From positions 558,001 to 622,000 of the forward strand of contig NZ_FOWP01000001.1 of NCBI RefSeq assembly GCF_900115475.1: a stretch of DNA of 64,000 bases, written 5' to 3'. The DNA is from Ectopseudomonas composti (GTDB lineage Bacteria; Pseudomonadota; Gammaproteobacteria; Pseudomonadales; Pseudomonadaceae). Positions 33,279 through 41,359 of the stretch are shown here, in pieces. Every line of letters starts with the position of its first letter. Within the stretch, counting starts at the first letter, position 1. The notes beneath the pieces were generated by a model. The model had not been told where the DNA came from and ran no database searches. It worked only from the letters and a program-made list of their open reading frames with translations. The position numbers and the translations under genes are program-made.

Positions 33279-33995
33279 ATGAATTTCCAGATCGAAGGAT
33301 TGCGCGCCTGGGCCCCTGGCCTGGAGTCAGAGGATGATTGGCGAGCCTGGTGCAACGCCCCGTTGGTCGTGCCCGATGACCAACAGCAGCCGGACGTAAG
33401 TTTTCTACCCGCCATGCAACGGCGTCGCCTCAGTCGCCTGGCGCGGATGCTGTTCCATGTCGCCTGGCCGCTGGCTGAGGGGCAAGGCCCCCTGCCACTG
33501 GTATTCGCCTCGCGTCATGGCGAAACCCCGCGTACGCTGGCGATCCTCAGTGAACTGGCGAAGGGCGAGCCGCTGTCGCCTACCCAGTTCAGCCTGTCCG
33601 TGCATAACGCCATCATCGGTCTGTGGTCGATCCTGCGCGAAGACACCAGCGAGATGACTGCCATGGCCGCGGCTGGAGACGGCCTGGAACAGGCCATGCT
33701 CGAAGCCAGTGGCCTGCTTGCCGAGGGCGCTCCTGCAGTGTTACTGGTTATTGCAGAAGAATTACCGCCTGACCTCTACACGCCCTATATAGATGACGTA
33801 CCCTTCTCCTACGCGCTGGCTTTGCTGCTGAAACCGGGCAAAACCTGGACCTTGAGCCTCGCACCCGCCACATCCGGCTTACCAGCCGCCTGGCCACACC
33901 CCCTGAACCTGTTGCGCGCCTTGCATGGTGGGCAACGAACACTGATTCACTACTGGAAAGACCGCCAATGGACCTGGTCACGCAACGAGGCCTGA
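33279..33995 (+). CDS. Short beta-ketoacyl synthase-like protein (chain-length-factor type), aryl polyene cluster
   Basis: 238 aa, about the length of an N-terminal ketosynthase half only (Ketoacyl-synt_2 type). At the place of the ketosynthase nucleophile (normally ACxS) it reads AAAGDGLEQAM, so it has no catalytic cysteine, and it lacks the two C-terminal histidine motifs. In aryl polyene systems such short partners (ApeC) pair with an active ketosynthase (ApeO) and act as a chain-length factor; the assignment to that role is by family knowledge and position. It is the first gene of the operon and its 3' end overlaps the next gene by 28 bases. Confidence 0.8.
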   Translation: MNFQIEGLRAWAPGLESEDDWRAWCNAPLVVPDDQQQPDVSFLPAMQRRRLSRLARMLFHVAWPLAEGQGPLPLVFASRHGETPRTLAILSELAKGEPLSPTQFSLSVHNAIIGLWSILREDTSEMTAMAAAGDGLEQAMLEASGLLAEGAPAVLLVIAEELPPDLYTPYIDDVPFSYALALLLKPGKTWTLSLAPATSGLPAAWPHPLNLLRALHGGQRTLIHYWKDRQWTWSRNEA

Positions 33996-34777
33996 GCCCT
34001 TACAGCCCGCCTTATGCATGGAGGCTTGTCGCCACCGCTCTGAGCTTCGCCCTGTTCGGTGTCGGCGGTGTGCTGCTGCGCGTGCTGGTATTCCCGCTGC
34101 TCAGCCTGCTGCCCGGCGACGTCCTGCGTCGGCGTACCCGAGCACGCGCCGTGGTCAGCCGGACCTTTCGCCTATTCGTCGAGTTCATGTTCCGCACCGG
34201 TGTACTCACCTATGAGGTCGAGGGCGCAGAGCGCCTGGGCCGTCCCGGGCAGATGGTGATCGCCAATCACCCCTCGCTGATCGATGTGGTGGTGCTGATC
34301 GCCTTAATCCGCGACGCCAACTGCGTGGTCAAGCAGAGCCTGTGGGAAAATCCCTGCATGCGCGGGCCAATTCGCGCGGCCCGGTACATCAGCAACAGTG
34401 GCAGCATGGATATGCTCGACGAAGCGGCTGGTGCCCTGCAAAGCGGCGAAACCTTGATCATTTTTCCCGAAGGTACCCGTACCGTACCCGGTACCAACCC
34501 GGAATTTCACCGCGGCGCTGCAGCCATCGCCGTGCGTGGTGCCAGCGTGGTGACCCCAGTGGTCATCAGCGTCACGCCAACGACACTGACCAAGGCCGAG
34601 CCCTGGTACAGCATTCCGTCGCGTCGTTTTCACTTTCGCCTGCGGGTCGGGGAGGATATCGATCCGCGGCAATTCACCGAGCAGGCCCCGTTGCCAATTG
34701 CCTCGCGCAAGCTCAACGACCACCTGCATCAACACTTTATGAAGGAGCTCGCCTCAGATGAGCGATCTGCAACTTGA
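33968..34777 (+). CDS. PlsC-type lysophospholipid acyltransferase, aryl polyene cluster
   Basis: 269 aa with one or two N-terminal membrane helices and the glycerolipid acyltransferase motifs NHPSLIDV (HX4D) and FPEGTRT. It would transfer an acyl chain from ACP or CoA to a lipid hydroxyl at the inner membrane. In aryl polyene clusters these enzymes are thought to build the lipid anchor that carries the polyene. It overlaps the genes on both sides (28 and 20 bases), indicating translational coupling. Confidence 0.88.
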   Translation: MDLVTQRGLSPYSPPYAWRLVATALSFALFGVGGVLLRVLVFPLLSLLPGDVLRRRTRARAVVSRTFRLFVEFMFRTGVLTYEVEGAERLGRPGQMVIANHPSLIDVVVLIALIRDANCVVKQSLWENPCMRGPIRAARYISNSGSMDMLDEAAGALQSGETLIIFPEGTRTVPGTNPEFHRGAAAIAVRGASVVTPVVISVTPTTLTKAEPWYSIPSRRFHFRLRVGEDIDPRQFTEQAPLPIASRKLNDHLHQHFMKELASDERSAT

Positions 34778-35018
34778 AATCAAGAACCTGATTATCGATG
34801 CCCTCGGCCTGGAGGATATGAGCGCCGACGACATTGGCGCGGAGCAGACCCTGTTTGGCGAAGGGCTCGGCCTGGACTCGGTAGACGCGCTCGAACTGGG
34901 TCTGGCGATCCAGAAGCGTTTCGGCATCAAGATCGACGCCGAAGCCAAGGACACTCGCAAGCACTTCGCCAACGTCGCGAGCCTGGCTGCATTCGTTTCT
35001 GCTCAGAAAGCTGCTTGA
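34758..35018 (+). CDS. Acyl carrier protein 1, aryl polyene cluster
   Basis: 86 aa, acidic and helical. The phosphopantetheine serine is Ser41 in GLGLDSVDALEL. It starts inside the acyltransferase gene. With the second ACP 12 bases downstream it matches the ApeE/ApeF pair, which carries starter and growing polyene chains. No phosphopantetheinyl transferase gene was found in the window, so a cellular one must serve. Confidence 0.93.
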   Translation: MSDLQLEIKNLIIDALGLEDMSADDIGAEQTLFGEGLGLDSVDALELGLAIQKRFGIKIDAEAKDTRKHFANVASLAAFVSAQKAA

Positions 35019-35029
35019 GGATTTCACCG

Positions 35030-35296
35030 ATGCAAAGCCGTGAAGAAATCTTCGTCACCCTGCGTAGCGCCCTGGTGGAGTTGTTCGAACTGGATGCCGA
35101 GCGTGTGACTCTGGACGCCAGCCTGTATGAAGACCTGGAGATCGACAGCATCGATGCCGTCGACCTGATCGACCACATCAAGCGCCAGACCGGCCGCAAG
35201 CTTGCCGCCGAAGAGTTCAAGAGCGTGCGCAGCGTCGGCGATGTGGTCGAGGCCGTCTATCGCCTGATCAACGACGCGCCTCAGACTCAAGACTGA
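35030..35296 (+). CDS. Acyl carrier protein 2, aryl polyene cluster
   Basis: 88 aa from the ATG at 35030 with GAGG eight bases upstream. The attachment serine is Ser40 in LEIDSIDAVDLIDHI. Its sequence differs clearly from ACP 1, so the two likely carry different intermediates. The next gene begins after four bases. Confidence 0.93.
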   Translation: MQSREEIFVTLRSALVELFELDAERVTLDASLYEDLEIDSIDAVDLIDHIKRQTGRKLAAEEFKSVRSVGDVVEAVYRLINDAPQTQD

Positions 35297-35300
35297 CCCG

Positions 35301-35846
35301 ATGGCGCGCCTGTTTGGCCTGCTGCTGCTGATAGCCGGCGTACTCTACCCCTTCGCCGTCTACTACGGCATGGAGCATTGGTCACCACGCGTGTTCGCCG
35401 CCCTGCTGGGCGGTCTCTGGCTGGCTCGTGCGTTGACGACACGTCGCCGCCCCGGTGGTCTGTGGCTGGCCATGGCGGCGCTGGCGTTCTGCTTGCTGCT
35501 CGCAGTCGCGGACGAGCCGGCCCTGCTGCGCTGGTACCCGGTACTGCTCAACCTGATGCTGCTGGCGCTGTTCGGCCTCAGCCTGAAATTCGGCCCACCG
35601 CTGGTGGAGCGCATGGCGCGCATGCGCGAGCCACAGCTGCCGGAAGTCGCCGTGCGCTACACGCGCAAGGTCACCCTGGTGTGGACGCTGTTTTTCCTCG
35701 GCAACACGTGCTTGCTGATGGCGTTGGCGATGTGGGCGCCGCTCTCCTGGTGGACGCTTTACACCGGATTTATCTCTTACGGCCTGATTGGCCTGTTGTT
35801 CGCTGGCGAATGGTTGATCCGCCAGCGGGTAAGGAAACACGAATGA
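35301..35846 (+). CDS. Integral membrane protein (COG4648 type), aryl polyene cluster
   Basis: 181 aa with four to five hydrophobic helices, including LLLLIAGVLYPFAVYYG at the N-terminus and WTLFFLGNTCLLMALAMW plus LYTGFISYGLIGLLFAGEW near the end. Such proteins recur in aryl polyene clusters between the ACPs and the ligase. Their function is unknown, possibly holding the assembly enzymes at the membrane. The stop overlaps the next start (ATGA). Confidence 0.78.
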   Translation: MARLFGLLLLIAGVLYPFAVYYGMEHWSPRVFAALLGGLWLARALTTRRRPGGLWLAMAALAFCLLLAVADEPALLRWYPVLLNLMLLALFGLSLKFGPPLVERMARMREPQLPEVAVRYTRKVTLVWTLFFLGNTCLLMALAMWAPLSWWTLYTGFISYGLIGLLFAGEWLIRQRVRKHE

Positions 35847-37645
35847 TTTGGTTGCCCCTCACTGATCTGTTGCTGGAGGCTCAGCCCGAACGGCAGGTTG
35901 CCCTGGAACCGGCATTGCATCATGCAGCGCTGCGTGAGCGCGCCCTGCGCCTGGCCGCCGCCCTGCAGGCACGCAACGTACAGCGCGTGGCGCTGTATCT
36001 GGAAGATGCCGCTGAGCTGGCCATCGCCCTGCTCGGCGCCTGGCGCGCCGGGGTGCAGGTGCTGCTGCCGGCTGACGCCCAGGTGCAGACCCGCCAACGT
36101 CTGGCAACCCAGGTCGACTTGTGGCTGGACGACCTGACCGAGCTGGACACAGAGCCGCTGCCTGGGGCTCGCCTGCTGCCCGAGCAGTGCCGCCTGACCC
36201 TGTGCACGTCGGGTTCCAGCGGTGAGCCCAAGCTGATCGACAAGAGCCTGGCGCAACTGGCCAATGAGGTCGAAGCACTGGAACGTTTGTGGGGAGCGAA
36301 CCTCGGTCAGGCGACCATCCTCGGCAGCGTCGCCTGCCAGCATATCTATGGCCTGTTGTTCCGCCTGCTGTGGCCGCTCTGCGCCGGCCGCGCGGTGTAC
36401 CGCCGTGCCCTGCCCTTCCCTGAAGATCTGCAGCAAGTAAGCCTGGCTATCACCAGGGGTAGTGCAAGCGTAGCGAGCGAAGAGGATGCAAGGCGAGAAG
36501 AGGCGAGGCCGCGGAGTTTACAGGCGGTAAATGAGCAGGCCGAGCCGCTTCTCAACGCAGCAGCATCGAGCGCAGTAGCTTGCGCCGCCCCTGGTTTTGC
36601 CTGGATAGCCAGCCCGGCCTTACTCAAACGCATGGGCGACAACCTCGACTGGCCAGCGCTGAGCCGCGTGAAGCAGGTATTTTCCTCCGGCGGCGCACTG
36701 CCCAGCGAAGCGGCCGAGTCCCTGCACGAACGCCTGGGTCAATGGCCGACGGAAATCTATGGCAGCTCGGAAACCGGCGGCATCGGCTGGCGTCAGGGCG
36801 ACACGCCCTGGCAGCCATTCCAAGGCGTCGAGCTGAGCCTCGATGAAGCCGGCGCCCTGCGCATCGCCTCGCCGTACCTGCCAGCCGGGCATATCGAACA
36901 GAGCGCGGATGCCGCCGAGATCAATGACGACGGACGTTTCGTCCTGCGTGGCCGCCTCGACCGCATCGTCAAGCTGGAAGAAAAACGCATCTCCCTGCCC
37001 ATGCTCGAGCAGGCGCTGATCAGCCATGGCTGGGTGGCCGATGCCCGCCTTGGCGTCATTCAGGAAGGCCGCGCCTTCCTCGGCGCCTTGCTGGCGCTGA
37101 GCCCGAACGGCGTGCATGCCCTGCGCAATCAGGGCCGCCGCTGCGTGACCGAAACCCTGCGCCGGCACCTGGCCGAACATTGCGAGACCATCGCCCTGCC
37201 GCGTCGCTGGCGTCTGCTGCTGGAGTTGCCCTACAGCAGCCAGGGCAAGCTGGCGCAGAGCCAAGTCGAAGCCCTGCTGGCAGAGCCCAGGCCGACGCGC
37301 GTAGAGCCGGTCAGTGCCGAAGAACGCGACGGCGAATGGCTGCTGCAATTGCAAGTGCCGCTGGATCTCGCCCATTTCACCGGCCACTTCCCGCAGACCC
37401 CGGTGCTGCCGGGCGTGGTGCAGGTCGATTGGGCGCAGCAACTGGCGCGCCAGTTGATCATCGACCTGCCGCCGCGCTTCGCCGGCATGGAAGTGCTCAA
37501 GTTCCAGCAACTGGTGCGCCCCGGCGACACCCTGCAGTTGTCACTGCGCTTCGATGCCGAACGCGGCAAGCTCTACTTCGCCTACCGCAATGGCGAGGCC
37601 GCCTGTTCTTCCGGGCGCGTTCTGCTGGAGCAGGCCCATGGCTGA
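35843..37645 (+). CDS. AMP-dependent acyl-ACP/CoA ligase fused to a C-terminal dehydratase (hotdog) domain
   Basis: 600 aa. Residues about 1-450 form an ANL ligase: the P-loop-like LTLCTSGSSGEPKLI, then YGSSETGGIGWRQGD and the hinge region GRLDRIVKLEEKRISL. It should activate the aryl-acrylate starter (coumarate or similar) with ATP and load it on an ACP, the ApeH role. Residues about 485-600 are a FabA/FabZ-like hotdog domain with HFTGHFPQTPVLPGVVQ, the ApeI dehydratase role. The ligase part contains a foreign 48-codon stretch (about residues 204-251) encoded by an imperfect palindrome at 36452-36595, kept in frame. Whether the enzyme still works is open. Confidence 0.88.
   Translation: MIWLPLTDLLLEAQPERQVALEPALHHAALRERALRLAAALQARNVQRVALYLEDAAELAIALLGAWRAGVQVLLPADAQVQTRQRLATQVDLWLDDLTELDTEPLPGARLLPEQCRLTLCTSGSSGEPKLIDKSLAQLANEVEALERLWGANLGQATILGSVACQHIYGLLFRLLWPLCAGRAVYRRALPFPEDLQQVSLAITRGSASVASEEDARREEARPRSLQAVNEQAEPLLNAAASSAVACAAPGFAWIASPALLKRMGDNLDWPALSRVKQVFSSGGALPSEAAESLHERLGQWPTEIYGSSETGGIGWRQGDTPWQPFQGVELSLDEAGALRIASPYLPAGHIEQSADAAEINDDGRFVLRGRLDRIVKLEEKRISLPMLEQALISHGWVADARLGVIQEGRAFLGALLALSPNGVHALRNQGRRCVTETLRRHLAEHCETIALPRRWRLLLELPYSSQGKLAQSQVEALLAEPRPTRVEPVSAEERDGEWLLQLQVPLDLAHFTGHFPQTPVLPGVVQVDWAQQLARQLIIDLPPRFAGMEVLKFQQLVRPGDTLQLSLRFDAERGKLYFAYRNGEAACSSGRVLLEQAHG
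36452..36595. repeat. 144-bp imperfect palindromic element inserted in frame in the ligase gene
   Basis: The left end begins ACCAGGGG and the right end closes with its exact complement CCCCTGGT. Inside, the two halves keep pairing imperfectly (for example GTGCAAGC against GCTTGCGC, and GAGAAG against CTTCTC). The length is 48 codons with no in-frame stop. The encoded residues are unlike any ligase (Ala/Glu/Arg-rich, S-V-A-S-E-E-D-A-R-R-E-E) and interrupt the chain between LQQVSLAI and GFAWIASPALLKRM, which normally lie close together. This looks like a small non-autonomous mobile palindrome. Confidence 0.75.
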
Positions 37646-38384
37646 GTCTGGCTTCAATCCCTGCGCGGTGATTCCGGTGTACAACCACGAGCGGCCATTG
37701 CCCGCTGTGGTCGGGGAACTGCGCAACGCTGGGTTGCCTTGCCTGCTGGTGGACGACGGCTCGCACGCGACCTGCGCCGCGGTCATGGACGAACTGGCGC
37801 AACAAGCGGACGTTCATCTGCTGCGCCTGCCCGCCAACCTGGGCAAAGGTGGTGCGGTGATGGCCGGCCTGCGTGAAGCGGCGCGCCTCGGCTATAGCCA
37901 TGCCCTGCAGGTCGATGCCGACGGCCAGCACGACCTGAGCACCCTGGATCGCTTCATCGCCACCGCGCGCGCGCACCCGCAGGCGATGGTCTGCGGCTAT
38001 CCGCAATACGATGCGAGCGTGCCCAAATCGCGCCTGTACGCGCGCTACCTGACTCACGTCTGGGTCTGGATCAACTGCCTGTCGCTACAGATTCGCGACT
38101 CCATGTGTGGCTTTCGCGTTTATCCACTGCCGGCCACCCTGGCGTTGCTCGATACGGTGAAACTCGGCCGGCGCATGGATTTCGATACCGAGATTCTGGT
38201 GCGTATGGCCTGGCGCGAACAGCCGATGCACTGGCTGCCGACCCGCGTGCACTATCCGGCCGATGGCCTTTCGCACTTTCGTCTGTGGCACGACAACCTG
38301 CTGATCTCCGGCATGCATGCGCGACTGTTCTGCGGCATGTTGCTACGCGCGCCGCGCATTCTCTGGCGCAGGCTGGCCGCATGA
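37638..38384 (+). CDS. Glycosyltransferase family 2, aryl polyene cluster
   Basis: 248 aa. The GT-A fold is shown by PVYNHERPLPAVVGEL, LLVDDGS and the metal-binding DADGQHD. The C-terminal half has hydrophobic stretches, so it is probably membrane-associated. It resembles dolichyl-phosphate mannose synthase-like enzymes. In aryl polyene operons this type of enzyme is thought to add a sugar to the lipid anchor. The start overlaps the ligase stop by 8 bases. Confidence 0.88.
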   Translation: MAESGFNPCAVIPVYNHERPLPAVVGELRNAGLPCLLVDDGSHATCAAVMDELAQQADVHLLRLPANLGKGGAVMAGLREAARLGYSHALQVDADGQHDLSTLDRFIATARAHPQAMVCGYPQYDASVPKSRLYARYLTHVWVWINCLSLQIRDSMCGFRVYPLPATLALLDTVKLGRRMDFDTEILVRMAWREQPMHWLPTRVHYPADGLSHFRLWHDNLLISGMHARLFCGMLLRAPRILWRRLAA

Positions 38385-39328
38385 GCGCTGCCGAACACAA
38401 CGAGCACTGGGCACGGCAGAAGGAGCGCGGCAGCTTCCTGCTGATGCGTTTCACTGTCGCCGCTGCGCGCCTGCTCGGCCGTCGCCCCCTGGTGCCGCTG
38501 CTGTATCTGATCGTGCTGTACTTCTACCTGTTCGGCCGCAGCGCACGCACCAGCATCCATCAGTATCAAGACAACCTGGCAGCCTGGAGCGCACGTCCCG
38601 ACTTGCGCCCAAGCCGCAGCTCGGTACTGCGTCAGTTCCTGGCGTTTGCCGACAGCCTGCTGGACAAGCTCGATGTATGGAACGGCCGCCTGCCACTGCA
38701 GCAGTTGCAACTGGACGATCCCGACGACATCCGTGGGCAGCTGCATAAAGGTGGTCGCGGACGCCTGCTGGTCGGCGCGCACCTGGGTAATCTGGAAGTC
38801 TGCCGCGCCCTGGCCGAGCTCGGCGAGCAGGTGTGCATGAACGTGCTGGTGCACACCAAGCATGCCGAGCGCTTCAACCGCCTGCTGGGTGAGTCCGGCG
38901 CCAGTCACCTGCGTCTGATTCAGGTCAGCGAACTCGACCCGGCGATCATGTTGCAACTGGCCGAGCGCCTGGAGCGCGGCGAGTGGCTGGCCATCGCCGG
39001 TGACCGCGTGCCCTTGCATGGAGGGCGCAGTGTGGTGGTCGACTTTCTCGGTCTGCCGGCGGCCTTTCCGCAAGGCCCCTGGCTGCTGGCTGGCCTGCTG
39101 CAATGCCCGGTCGGGCTGATGCACTGCCTGAAGATCGATGGGCGCTACCAGGTGCGCCTGGAACACTTCGCCGATGCCGTGAGCTGGAAGCGCAGCGAGC
39201 GCGACCAAATGGTTCACGGCTGGGCACAACGTTACGCGCAGCGCCTGGGCGAACACTGCCTGGACGCACCGCAACAATGGTTCAACTTCTACCCTTTCTG
39301 GAAGCGAGATGACGACATACCAGCCTGA
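38381..39328 (+). CDS. LpxL/HtrB-like lysophospholipid acyltransferase, aryl polyene cluster
   Basis: 315 aa. One N-terminal membrane helix (LVPLLYLIVLYFYLF) is followed by a lipid A acyltransferase-type domain with the HX4E motif in GAHLGNLEVCRA and AIAGDRVPL. It would use an acyl-ACP to acylate a lipid or sugar hydroxyl. With the PlsC-type enzyme it gives the cluster two chemically different acyltransferases, one of which may attach the polyene to its anchor. ATGA overlap with the glycosyltransferase; 20-base overlap with the lyase. Confidence 0.87.
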   Translation: MSAAEHNEHWARQKERGSFLLMRFTVAAARLLGRRPLVPLLYLIVLYFYLFGRSARTSIHQYQDNLAAWSARPDLRPSRSSVLRQFLAFADSLLDKLDVWNGRLPLQQLQLDDPDDIRGQLHKGGRGRLLVGAHLGNLEVCRALAELGEQVCMNVLVHTKHAERFNRLLGESGASHLRLIQVSELDPAIMLQLAERLERGEWLAIAGDRVPLHGGRSVVVDFLGLPAAFPQGPWLLAGLLQCPVGLMHCLKIDGRYQVRLEHFADAVSWKRSERDQMVHGWAQRYAQRLGEHCLDAPQQWFNFYPFWKRDDDIPA

Positions 39329-40850
39329 GCCGGTGATCTTCGGCGAACGCGCCCTGACCATCGAGAACATCGTAGCCCTGTCGCAGCGCCAGGCCCGCGC
39401 TCAGTTGCAGAACGATGCCGCCTACCGGGAAAAGATCGCCAAGGGCGCACGCTTTCTCGACACCCTGCTGGACAAGGAAGGCGTGATATACGGCGTCACC
39501 ACCGGCTACGGCGACTCCTGCGTGGTCGCCGTGCCACTGCATCAGGTCGAGGCGCTGCCCCAGCATCTGTTCACCTTCCATGGCTGCGGCCTGGGCAAAC
39601 TGCTCGACGCCCCCAGCACCCGCGCGGTACTCGCTGCCCGCTTGCAGTCGCTGTGCCATGGTGTGTCCGGGGTGCGCGTGGAACTGTTGGAGCGCATCCA
39701 GGCGTTCATCGATCACGACGTGCTGCCCTTGATCCCGGAAGAAGGCTCGGTCGGTGCCAGCGGCGACCTCACCCCGCTGTCGTACGTCGCGGCCACGCTC
39801 AGCGGTGAACGCGACGTGCTGTACAAAGGCGAGCGTCGCAGCGCTGCCGAGGTGCACCGCGAACTGGGCTGGACGCCACTGACCCTGCGCCCGAAAGAAG
39901 CCCTGGCGCTGATGAACGGCACCGCGGTGATGACCGCCCTGGCCTGCCTGGCCTACTCCCGCGCCGATTACCTGCTGAAACTGGCGACGCGCATCACCGC
40001 GCTGAATGTGATCGCCCTGGAAGGCAACCCGGAGCACTTCGACGAACGCCTGTTCGCCGCCAAACCGCACCCGGGACAGACCCAGGTCGCCGCCTGGATT
40101 CGCCAGGATCTGGCCGTCGAAGCGCCGCTGCCGCCGCTGCATCGCCTGCAGGATCGCTACTCGATCCGCTGCGCGCCGCACGTACTCGGTGTACTGGCCG
40201 ACAGCCTGGGTCTGCTGCGTCAGTTCATCGAGATCGAACTCAACAGCGCCAACGACAACCCGCTGTTCGACGCCGAAACCGAGCGCACCCTGCACGGTGG
40301 CCACTTCTACGGCGGGCATATCGCCTTCGCCATGGACAGTCTGAAGAACCTGGTCGGCAACGTCGCCGACCTGCTCGACCGCCAGCTCGCCCTGCTGGTC
40401 GACACCCGCTACAACCACGGTCTGCCGAGCAACCTGTCCGGCGCGCCGGTCGAAACGGCGATGATCAACCACGGCTTCAAGGCCGTGCAGATCGGCACCA
40501 GTGCCTGGACCGCTGAAGCGCTGAAGAACACCATGCCGGCCAGCGTGTTCTCACGCTCCACCGAATGCCATAACCAGGACAAGGTGAGCATGGGCACCAT
40601 CGCCGCACGCGATGCCCTGCGCAGCCTGGAGCTGACCGAGCAGGTCGCCGCCGCCACCCTGCTGGCGGCCAACCAGGGCGTGTGGCTGCGCGAGCGCGCT
40701 GGCAAGCAGGACATTCCCGCGCCGCTGGCCGCCATGCGCGAGCAACTGGCCAGCGACTTCCCGCCAGTAATCGAAGACCGTGCCCTGGAAGGCGAGCTGC
40801 GCATGTGCCTGGAACGCATCCGCACCCAGCACTGGAGGCTGTATGCCTGA
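39309..40850 (+). CDS. Aromatic amino acid ammonia-lyase (HAL/PAL/TAL family), aryl polyene cluster
   Basis: 513 aa. The MIO cofactor forms from Ala150-Ser151-Gly152 in GSVGASGDLTPLS. Other family blocks are YGVTTGYGDSC near the N-terminus and IELNSANDNPLF. The substrate-selectivity pair is Phe90-His91 (LFTFHGCGLG), neither the Ser-His of histidine lyases nor the His-Leu of R. sphaeroides tyrosine lyase. By context it should deaminate tyrosine (or phenylalanine) to coumarate (or cinnamate), the aryl starter of the pigment. There is no hut operon around it, which argues against histidine degradation. Confidence 0.88.
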   Translation: MTTYQPEPVIFGERALTIENIVALSQRQARAQLQNDAAYREKIAKGARFLDTLLDKEGVIYGVTTGYGDSCVVAVPLHQVEALPQHLFTFHGCGLGKLLDAPSTRAVLAARLQSLCHGVSGVRVELLERIQAFIDHDVLPLIPEEGSVGASGDLTPLSYVAATLSGERDVLYKGERRSAAEVHRELGWTPLTLRPKEALALMNGTAVMTALACLAYSRADYLLKLATRITALNVIALEGNPEHFDERLFAAKPHPGQTQVAAWIRQDLAVEAPLPPLHRLQDRYSIRCAPHVLGVLADSLGLLRQFIEIELNSANDNPLFDAETERTLHGGHFYGGHIAFAMDSLKNLVGNVADLLDRQLALLVDTRYNHGLPSNLSGAPVETAMINHGFKAVQIGTSAWTAEALKNTMPASVFSRSTECHNQDKVSMGTIAARDALRSLELTEQVAAATLLAANQGVWLRERAGKQDIPAPLAAMREQLASDFPPVIEDRALEGELRMCLERIRTQHWRLYA

Positions 40851-40859
40851 GTTTGCCCT

Positions 40860-40914
40860 GGTGCGCATGGCGCACCCTACGACCCGCTACCCGGTAGGGC
40901 GCGCCGTGCGCACC
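40860..40914. repeat. REPIN-like inverted pair inside the aryl polyene operon
   Basis: Inverted arms of about 21 bases (GGTGCGCATGGCGCACCCTAC and a slightly diverged partner starting GTAGGGCGCGCC) are separated by 13 bases in the 83-base gap between the lyase and the thioesterase. It is related to 32181-32232. In mRNA the pair would fold strongly and may stabilise the upstream part of the transcript or reduce downstream expression. Confidence 0.83.
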
Positions 40915-40933
40915 ATCGGTTCAGGAGCGATCC

Positions 40934-41359
40934 ATGCGTAAATCAGGCGTATTGCAGGCGCAGATCGAACTGCAGGTGCAGTTCTACGACGTCGACATGA
41001 TGGAAATCGTCTGGCATGGCCACTACGTCAAGTACTTCGAGCAGGCGCGCTGCGCCCTGCTCGACAAACTCGACCACAACTACCGGCAGATGCGCGACTC
41101 CGGCTATGCCTGGCCGGTGATCGACCTGCAGGTGCGCTACGTACGTGGCGCTCAGTTCGGCCAGCGCATCATCGTGCGCGCCGATCTGGTGGAGTGGGAA
41201 AGCCGCCTGAAGATCAACTACCTGATCAGCGACGCCGAGACGGGCGAACGCATGACCCGTGGCAGCACCGTGCAAGTGGCCGTGGAAATCGCCACGCGAG
41301 AGATGCAGTTCGCCTCGCCACAGGTCTTCATCGATGCCGTGCAGAGGGCCATCGCGTGA
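40934..41359 (+). CDS. Acyl-CoA/ACP thioesterase (4HBT/YbgC type), aryl polyene cluster
   Basis: 141 aa hotdog protein. FYDVDMMEIVWHGHYVKYFEQAR is the 4-hydroxybenzoyl-CoA thioesterase signature, with the catalytic-type Asp near residue 20 and the following NxxY/HxxY-like segment. CAGGAG lies eight bases before the ATG. In aryl polyene systems this protein could release or edit acyl chains from ACP. It is the first gene after the internal REPIN, and the next frame opens with a GTGA overlap. Confidence 0.88.
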   Translation: MRKSGVLQAQIELQVQFYDVDMMEIVWHGHYVKYFEQARCALLDKLDHNYRQMRDSGYAWPVIDLQVRYVRGAQFGQRIIVRADLVEWESRLKINYLISDAETGERMTRGSTVQVAVEIATREMQFASPQVFIDAVQRAIA

